DNA of 64,000 bases, taken from assembly GCF_000026945.1 (NCBI RefSeq), contig NC_012860.1, positions 1,798,001 through 1,862,000 on the forward strand. The letters are read 5' to 3'. Of this stretch, positions 58,671 to 64,000 are shown piece by piece. The position numbers were made by a program, and so were the translations under genes. Numbering within the stretch: the first letter of the stretch is position 1; each line of letters begins with the position of its first letter. The DNA is from Candida dubliniensis CD36. Its lineage: Eukaryota > Ascomycota > Pichiomycetes > Serinales > Debaryomycetaceae. The notes beneath the pieces are model-generated. The model was not told where the DNA came from. It worked only from the letters and a program-made list of their open reading frames with translations, and did no database searches.

Positions 58671-61628
58671 CTATATGGTGGTATAGGTTCTCTTGATTGC
58701 TCTTTTTTCTTCATATTGTCTTTGTTCTTCTTCATCTATGAATTCACTGGCATGTTGTAACTTCCATTGCTTTTTAACAAATTTTAAACCTTGAGTATTA
58801 ACTCCCAACTGATCACTTGTCTTCAGTAATTCTTGTCTCAATTGCTCTTTCACTTTTATCAATTGGTTCTTTAAATGTGGGTCCTTTTGACTGATTAATT
58901 CTTTTGAATTAGAACTAATCACAAAAAATAACACTTTACAAATTAATGAAATGTTAACCACATTTTGTGTTATATTTTCTTTATTGGTCCAAATTTCAAT
59001 GAATTGTAGCAATTTCAACGAATAGGAAAATGGTAATACCAATAATGCATCATCTAGTTGAGCCGGTCTTATTTTGCTCAACACATTAAGAACATATTGA
59101 CTAGCAGTCATATTGAATGCCAATAGTATTGAGTTTGGAGTAGGTTTGATTGCTTGTTTGCCCTGTTTAACCAATGACAAGTATTCCTTATTAGCTTCAA
59201 TATCCTCAATACCAATATCTAAAGCTTCCATTAATTTCTCACCTGCTTTTAATGTTTCCATGGTTTGTTTACTTACTTTGGTGGCTTCATCTACTTCTTC
59301 GTCATTGTCATCCTTCATATTTGTGTTATCTTCACCATCGATTCCATCAATTTGATCCAATAATTTATTCTCGTAAATCTCATCCAATTCCTTTTCCTTT
59401 TCTTCTTCTAAAAACACTTGATCATCAGTAGCCAGCCATAATCTAATCGAATGATCATGTGAAGTTGAGCACATAAACAATCCATCATCACTAATGGCCA
59501 TACACCATACTTCACTTTGATGAGCAGGTAATCTTTGAATACATTCAAATTTGTCCCCGTCCCAATACTTGATCAAACCATCTTTACCACTGGAAAAGAA
59601 ATTATGGGTATCACCAATAAACTTAACATTCATGATTGAATCCTGATGCCCAAAAATTGATTTATGGCAATCACCAAAGTCTAACCCCCAGATCTTGATG
59701 TTTTTATCAGCAGATGATGTAATTATAAGTTTGGAATCTTGTGAAATATCAATTGATAACACTGGTAATTTATGTCCATATAATGTGAGGAACAATTTCA
59801 AGGTGTCTAAAAACACAACTTGAACGTTATTATTTAATAATGAAATAGCTAAATATTTGGCATCTGGAGATATTCTGACACAAAGAACGTCTTCATTTAA
59901 TTCCAACGTTTGAGTATGAACAAATTTTAAATGAGAAACTGAGGTGTTGGTTCCTGGTATAACATCTTGTTCAACTTTGAAATTCCAGAATTTAACACAT
60001 TTGTCATTACCACCTGTAACCAAAGTTTTCCCATCTGGTGTTATATCAAGTGACCAAATGGCAGCTGAATCATCATTGGACGCGGAGCCACCACCGCCAC
60101 TGCCAACAGTCATTAAGCTATGAGCTTTTTCTACTCGATCGACCAATGATGAAGTAGCTAAATCATACAATTCTAGATCCCCATTTTTGAAACCAACAAC
60201 GATTAATGTCCCACCTGGTAAAAACTTGCAACATAAGGCATACCCACCTTCTAAAGAAAAAGTTCTAATCACATTATATGATCTTGTGTTCCAAATTTTC
60301 AATTCTCCATTAGATGCAGTAGCCAATAATTTGTTGTCTTGTGGGGAAATATCCATGGCTCTGATATCAAATCTGTGGCCCAATAAATCGATTGCATGCT
60401 GTTTTACAGAATACAAGTCCGATGGTTGAGCCTTTTTGGGTGACTCTGGAACTGGTATGGTATGGTATTCGATACTATTATTGGTCAAAGACATCAATAC
60501 ATCCAATTTCTTAATATTATTGGTCCAACAAGCAGATTTTATCTTGGCCATGGTTCTCACGGTAGTGAATGGTGTTATCAACATACTTATTTCAGAATTT
60601 TGTAAAGATTCTAATATTTCTTGTTCATCCAAGCCTTTTTCTTTCAAACGTTTGGTTCTTTTAGCAATACCACGCTTGATTTCATCTTCTGATCTGATTC
60701 TAAATATTTCCATGGTTCTATCAGCGTTTTGAATAGAAAACAACTGAATCAATGAAGCTGAAGAAGAAGAAGAAGATTTCAAGGATTTAAAGGCAATTTC
60801 ATTACTTCTTGATTTACTCGTCTTTTCAAAAGAACCACGTTCCCCAATTTTCAATCCATCCTCAAGTGAAAGATCCAAAGACCAAACTTTAACTTGATCT
60901 TTATTACCACTTGTTATCAACATATCTTTTGTTGTATTTATACCCATTGCCCAACATTCATTAGAATGAGCCAAATGTGTCTCTATGCATTGTTGTGATT
61001 TCAATTCCCATAATTTAATTAATCCATCCTTAGATACACTGACCAAATAATCATCCATGTCATCATCATCATTATCGTCATCACCACCTTGCTGTGGCTT
61101 TTGCTGGTCTGATAATAATCCAAGACCAGTGATTGGACCTTTGTGACCTTTTAATTTAAACATCCCCACTTCTCCAATTAAATCCCACATAATTATCGAA
61201 GAATCATTAGACCCAGATACTAATCTCGTACCATTTTTATCGAATTTTAATTGAGTAATTGATGAATTGTGTCCCTCAAAACTAATAATCACCGAATTTG
61301 AACTAATGTCCCAAATCTTGATTGATCCATTGGTATACCCAGCAGCAATAATATTGGTTTCCTGATGATACGTCAAATAGCTCACGGGTGAAGGTGGAAC
61401 TGTAGTAGATGCATTAGAACTACCTGGAGTCAATCCATCACTCATTCGATTCATAATTTCTCCGGTCTTGATATCCCAAATTAATATTTCTTCTAATCCT
61501 GAAGTCAATGCTCGTCCCATCGATGTTGATGATTGGGTTTCCGATGGTGGTAACCAAACAATGTTTGATTGTGATGTAATTACACCAAAGCATTTTTCTT
61601 GATCATAACGATTATATGATTTGACCAT
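58671..61628 (-). CDS. DIP2: U3 snoRNP / SSU processome WD40 protein Dip2 (Utp12)
   Basis: 985 residues, near yeast Dip2 (943). Two arrays of WD40 repeats fill the first 730 or so residues (GSIKIWDISSNSVIISFEGHNSSITQLKFD, KNIKIWGLDFGDCHKSIFGHQDSIMNVKF, DHSIRLW and others), forming tandem propellers. A charged acidic stretch is followed by the Utp12 C-terminal domain at about 800-960 (SLVKQGKQ...FSYSLKLLQFIEIWTNKENITQNVVNISLICKVLFF). Utp12 is part of the UtpB subcomplex that assembles on nascent pre-rRNA for 18S processing in the nucleolus. The ATG at 61626-61628 starts MVKSYNRYDQEKCFGVI, the conserved beginning. GATGAG (PAC-core) motifs lie at 61684 and 61763 upstream, fitting ribosome-biogenesis regulation. 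Confidence 0.96.
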   Translation of the reverse strand: MVKSYNRYDQEKCFGVITSQSNIVWLPPSETQSSTSMGRALTSGLEEILIWDIKTGEIMNRMSDGLTPGSSNASTTVPPSPVSYLTYHQETNIIAAGYTNGSIKIWDISSNSVIISFEGHNSSITQLKFDKNGTRLVSGSNDSSIIMWDLIGEVGMFKLKGHKGPITGLGLLSDQQKPQQGGDDDNDDDDMDDYLVSVSKDGLIKLWELKSQQCIETHLAHSNECWAMGINTTKDMLITSGNKDQVKVWSLDLSLEDGLKIGERGSFEKTSKSRSNEIAFKSLKSSSSSSASLIQLFSIQNADRTMEIFRIRSEDEIKRGIAKRTKRLKEKGLDEQEILESLQNSEISMLITPFTTVRTMAKIKSACWTNNIKKLDVLMSLTNNSIEYHTIPVPESPKKAQPSDLYSVKQHAIDLLGHRFDIRAMDISPQDNKLLATASNGELKIWNTRSYNVIRTFSLEGGYALCCKFLPGGTLIVVGFKNGDLELYDLATSSLVDRVEKAHSLMTVGSGGGGSASNDDSAAIWSLDITPDGKTLVTGGNDKCVKFWNFKVEQDVIPGTNTSVSHLKFVHTQTLELNEDVLCVRISPDAKYLAISLLNNNVQVVFLDTLKLFLTLYGHKLPVLSIDISQDSKLIITSSADKNIKIWGLDFGDCHKSIFGHQDSIMNVKFIGDTHNFFSSGKDGLIKYWDGDKFECIQRLPAHQSEVWCMAISDDGLFMCSTSHDHSIRLWLATDDQVFLEEEKEKELDEIYENKLLDQIDGIDGEDNTNMKDDNDEEVDEATKVSKQTMETLKAGEKLMEALDIGIEDIEANKEYLSLVKQGKQAIKPTPNSILLAFNMTASQYVLNVLSKIRPAQLDDALLVLPFSYSLKLLQFIEIWTNKENITQNVVNISLICKVLFFVISSNSKELISQKDPHLKNQLIKVKEQLRQELLKTSDQLGVNTQGLKFVKKQWKLQHASEFIDEEEQRQYEEKRAIKRTYTTI

Positions 61629-62567
61629 GTTTTATGTTTATAGTTCAAGGAAGAAATAGTGAATTGAAACCTGAAAAAAATCTGATGAGGTCTTAAATAT
61701 TTCTAGTTTTTTTTTTTTTTTTTCAATAATTTTTTTTTTTTGGTGAGATGGTGCGATGGATGGATGAGTATGTGGTGGTTTGTTTGGAAAGAAACTGCAA
61801 CGATAAAAATAGTAGATCCAGCTGCAAAAAAAAAAAAAAATTCAACAGCTATGAATTGTACAGAACTTTGAGTATAACCAAGGGAACCAAATCAGAATGG
61901 TCATAGTTGTATCAGTTATTTGCATTATAAGTTTAGAAGGTTGTTCTGACAAACAGTTTGTGTTTTGCAAACAAAGTGATTGAGTTCAAGGACAAGAACA
62001 ATTTAAAGAAGGTAGATTAATCCACCTATTTATTCAAAGATTCCTTGCATAAGGCACTTTAGCCTCCAACAGGTACAAGTCCCGAGAATCAAGCATTAGA
62101 AAATATTCAAGTTTTAGGTTTGTTGTAAAGAAATCTTCTTGCTGAAACAATACAATCTTCTCATTGGTAGCTCCCCCACTCTAGGTCACCAAATATATTG
62201 TCATTTAATGACCTCATTTTTGAATTTTACAATCTGTCACTTATCCGAGCATTAATTCTTTAAACGACTCCGTGTTTACACAATTTTATAAGATGAACCT
62301 TATAGACGTCTTTTATTTTTTCCACCACATTGCAAAATTGTAATTTCTCTATATACTTCTTGGGGTCGTGGACGAGCTCAACAACTACTCTTGCATTTCT
62401 CTTAATGGGAAACAAAAATGAAAGGTCGTGTGTAAACGGGTGATAATTTTTTTCTTACAGTTTTTTTTTTTTTTTTTTGTTTGCCTTATTATTTCTGGTT
62501 GAGCATTTTATTACAAAGCCAAATATTAGTTTACAACCAACATCGAAAGAAGAGTCTGTCATTCAAA
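61629..62567. promoter_or_regulatory. Divergent promoter DIP2 / Not3-Not5
   Basis: 939 bp. The DIP2-proximal part has T runs at about 61709-61723 and 61731-61740 and two GATGAG motifs (61684-61689, 61763-61768). The NOT-proximal part has a T19 run near 62461-62479. No RNA gene seen. Confidence 0.5.
61684..61689 (+). promoter_or_regulatory. PAC-like GATGAG motif upstream of DIP2
   Basis: GATGAG, core of the PAC element (GCGATGAG) of ribosome-biogenesis promoters in yeasts, 56 nt from the DIP2 ATG; a second copy is at 61763-61768. The flanking GC of the full PAC consensus is absent, so this is suggestive only. Confidence 0.3.
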
Positions 62568-64000
62568 ATGAGTGCAAGAAAACTACAACAAGAATTTGAC
62601 AAACTAAACAAGAAGATTTCCGAAGGGCTTCAAGCCTTTGATGATATCAAAGACAAGATTAATGCTACGGAGTCTGCGTCACAACGAGAAAAGTTGGAGA
62701 ATGATTTGAAGAAGGAGTTGAAGAAATTGCAGAGACTGAGAGACCAGTTAAAGCAATGGCTAGGAGATAGCAGCATTAAATTAGACAAGAATTTATTACA
62801 GGAGAATCGTACTAAGATTGAACATGCCATGGATCAGTTTAAAGAATTGGAGAAACTGCTGAAAATAAAACAGTTTTCTAATGAAGGGTTGGAGTTGCAA
62901 AGTCAACAAAAGCGATCGCGATTTGGTGACGATGCCAAATATCAAGAAGCTTGTACTTATATAAATGAGGTTATTGAGCAATTGAATGGTCAAAATGAGG
63001 AATTGGAACAAGAATTAGATTCATTGAGTGGTCAACTGAAAAGAAAAGGAGGTAGTTCACTACAACTGTCTATTGAGGATGTTAAATACAAGATAGAACG
63101 AAACAATTCTCATATAGCCAAGTTGGAAGAAGTTTTAGAGAATTTGGATAACGACAAATTGGACCCTGCCAAAATCGATGATATTAAAGATGATTTAGAT
63201 TATTATGTTGAGAATAATCAGGACGAGGATTATGTTGAATATGATGAATTTTACGATCTATTAGAAGTGGACGAAGAAGATGATGTTGAAGTCCAAGGTT
63301 CATTGGCGCAAATGGCAGCTGAAACTGAAGATGAAAGAAAAAGGGAGGAGGAAAGAAAAAGGGAAGAAAAGGAGAAGGAGAAGCAACAACAGAACCCACC
63401 AAGGACGTCTTCATCCATGTCCAGTTCCAGTAGTAGTAATCAAAATAATATTGGCAATAATACTCCTCCAGCAACACAAGTAAAGCCGTTAGTAGTGACA
63501 GCTGCAAGTGGAGATCAAAACAATAACAGTGCTTCCTCAGTATCGTCAACATCAACACCAGTGAAGAAATTAAAGCCTGCACTTGCGCCAGCACCGGCAC
63601 CGCCACCGATAACAAGTGCAACTTCCTATTCAAATGCTATAAAGGCAGCACAGACAGCTTCCACATCCTCTAATTCCAATTCTTCTATTGCTAATACTTC
63701 TACTGATAACACCAATTCCAACACACGCAAAAGCAACCGTTCAGTGTCACCTCCTGCTGCTACTGATAACCATAATCATGCCCCAGCAGCAGTGTCCACT
63801 CCAGTTAAAGTTTTGCCGCCTGGGTTGAATCATGATTCATCCATCAATTCTACATTGAAATCAGAGTCGTCATCACCATTGGTCAACCATGCCAAGGTTA
63901 ATAATAACCACGAGTTGAATATTAGCAGATCGCAACTGCCAATGGTTTCTAATGAGAACAAGGCATTTAGTGATACCATTTCTCGAATTATTAATGTTGC
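62568..64000 (+). CDS. CCR4-NOT complex subunit Not3/Not5, N-terminal 477 codons (3' end outside window)
   Basis: The frame is open from the ATG at 62568 to the window end. The N-terminus MSARKLQQEFDKLNKKISEGLQ matches the Not3/Not5 family opening (RKLQQ-x-D-K-x-x-KK-x-x-EG). The Not3 domain continues to about residue 235: REKLENDLKKELKKLQRLRDQLKQW, then the IDDIKDDLDYYVENNQDEDYVEYDEFYD block. An acidic/basic E-K-R stretch and a long Ser/Thr/Asn/Pro-rich linker follow. The C-terminal NOT box, needed for Not1/Not2 binding, would lie beyond 64000. The protein scaffolds mRNA deadenylation and decay with Ccr4 (38557-40911). Yeast has both Not3 and Not5; the long linker resembles Not3, but I cannot decide between them. 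Confidence 0.93.
   Translation, partial: MSARKLQQEFDKLNKKISEGLQAFDDIKDKINATESASQREKLENDLKKELKKLQRLRDQLKQWLGDSSIKLDKNLLQENRTKIEHAMDQFKELEKLLKIKQFSNEGLELQSQQKRSRFGDDAKYQEACTYINEVIEQLNGQNEELEQELDSLSGQLKRKGGSSLQLSIEDVKYKIERNNSHIAKLEEVLENLDNDKLDPAKIDDIKDDLDYYVENNQDEDYVEYDEFYDLLEVDEEDDVEVQGSLAQMAAETEDERKREEERKREEKEKEKQQQNPPRTSSSMSSSSSSNQNNIGNNTPPATQVKPLVVTAASGDQNNNSASSVSSTSTPVKKLKPALAPAPAPPPITSATSYSNAIKAAQTASTSSNSNSSIANTSTDNTNSNTRKSNRSVSPPAATDNHNHAPAAVSTPVKVLPPGLNHDSSINSTLKSESSSPLVNHAKVNNNHELNISRSQLPMVSNENKAFSDTISRIINV

Overview
The window reads as nuclear DNA of a CUG-clade ascomycete yeast, most likely Candida albicans or a very close relative. It is AT-rich with long poly(dA/dT) tracts and almost intron-free genes, and leucine is written as TTG/TTA while CTG is rare. 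A complex I subunit (absent from Saccharomyces) lies at the left edge. The gene set (EST2, BUL1-like, OSH2, CAT8, NTG1, MLT1, CCR4, PLB5) and lengths (867-residue telomerase, 1606-residue MLT1) fit that species as I remember it. Supplied or standard-code translations show CTG as Leu; in this clade those positions should be read as Ser.

Layout. 1-9.2 kb: start of a GRIM-19-type complex I subunit (-), FUN12/eIF5B (-), RBG1 GTPase (+), PSE1/Kap121 importin (+). 9.6-17.3 kb is a very compact block of alternating genes: BUD6 (+), telomerase EST2 (-), tRNA deaminase subunit TAD3 (+), an NKP2-like kinetochore protein (-) and SFH1 (+); two of the 3' junctions are 9 bp apart or overlap by 4 bp. 17.6-26.2 kb: a BUL1-like Rsp5 adaptor (-), a long non-coding stretch with a GC-rich island that looks like a structured RNA gene (about 21.68-22.11 kb), then OSH2 (-). 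27.3-41 kb: CAT8 (-), NTG1 (+), MLT1 ABC transporter (-), CCR4 deadenylase (+). 41-50.2 kb: PLB5 phospholipase B (-), a PMU1-like phosphomutase/phosphatase (-), the spliced gene LTP1 (-), and the Q-rich Mediator subunit MED15/GAL11 (-). 50.2-58.7 kb is gene-poor: about 5 kb of AT-rich sequence with nothing recognisable, a broken zinc-finger gene of the FAR1/MULE/Aft type (one in-frame stop, one frameshift), and another 2.3 kb without genes. 58.7-64 kb: DIP2/UTP12 (-) and the first 477 codons of a Not3/Not5 CCR4-NOT subunit (+), running off the window.

The genes do not form one pathway, but several share processes: translation and ribosome biogenesis (FUN12, RBG1, TAD3, DIP2, PSE1 import), mRNA decay (CCR4 and Not3/5 in one complex), transcription (SFH1, CAT8, MED15) and genome maintenance (EST2, NTG1, NKP2). 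I found no tRNA, CRISPR, intact transposon or LTR. I did not find a clear new multi-gene system; the items most worth a second look are the structured RNA locus, the decayed zinc-finger gene and the empty 5-kb region beside it.
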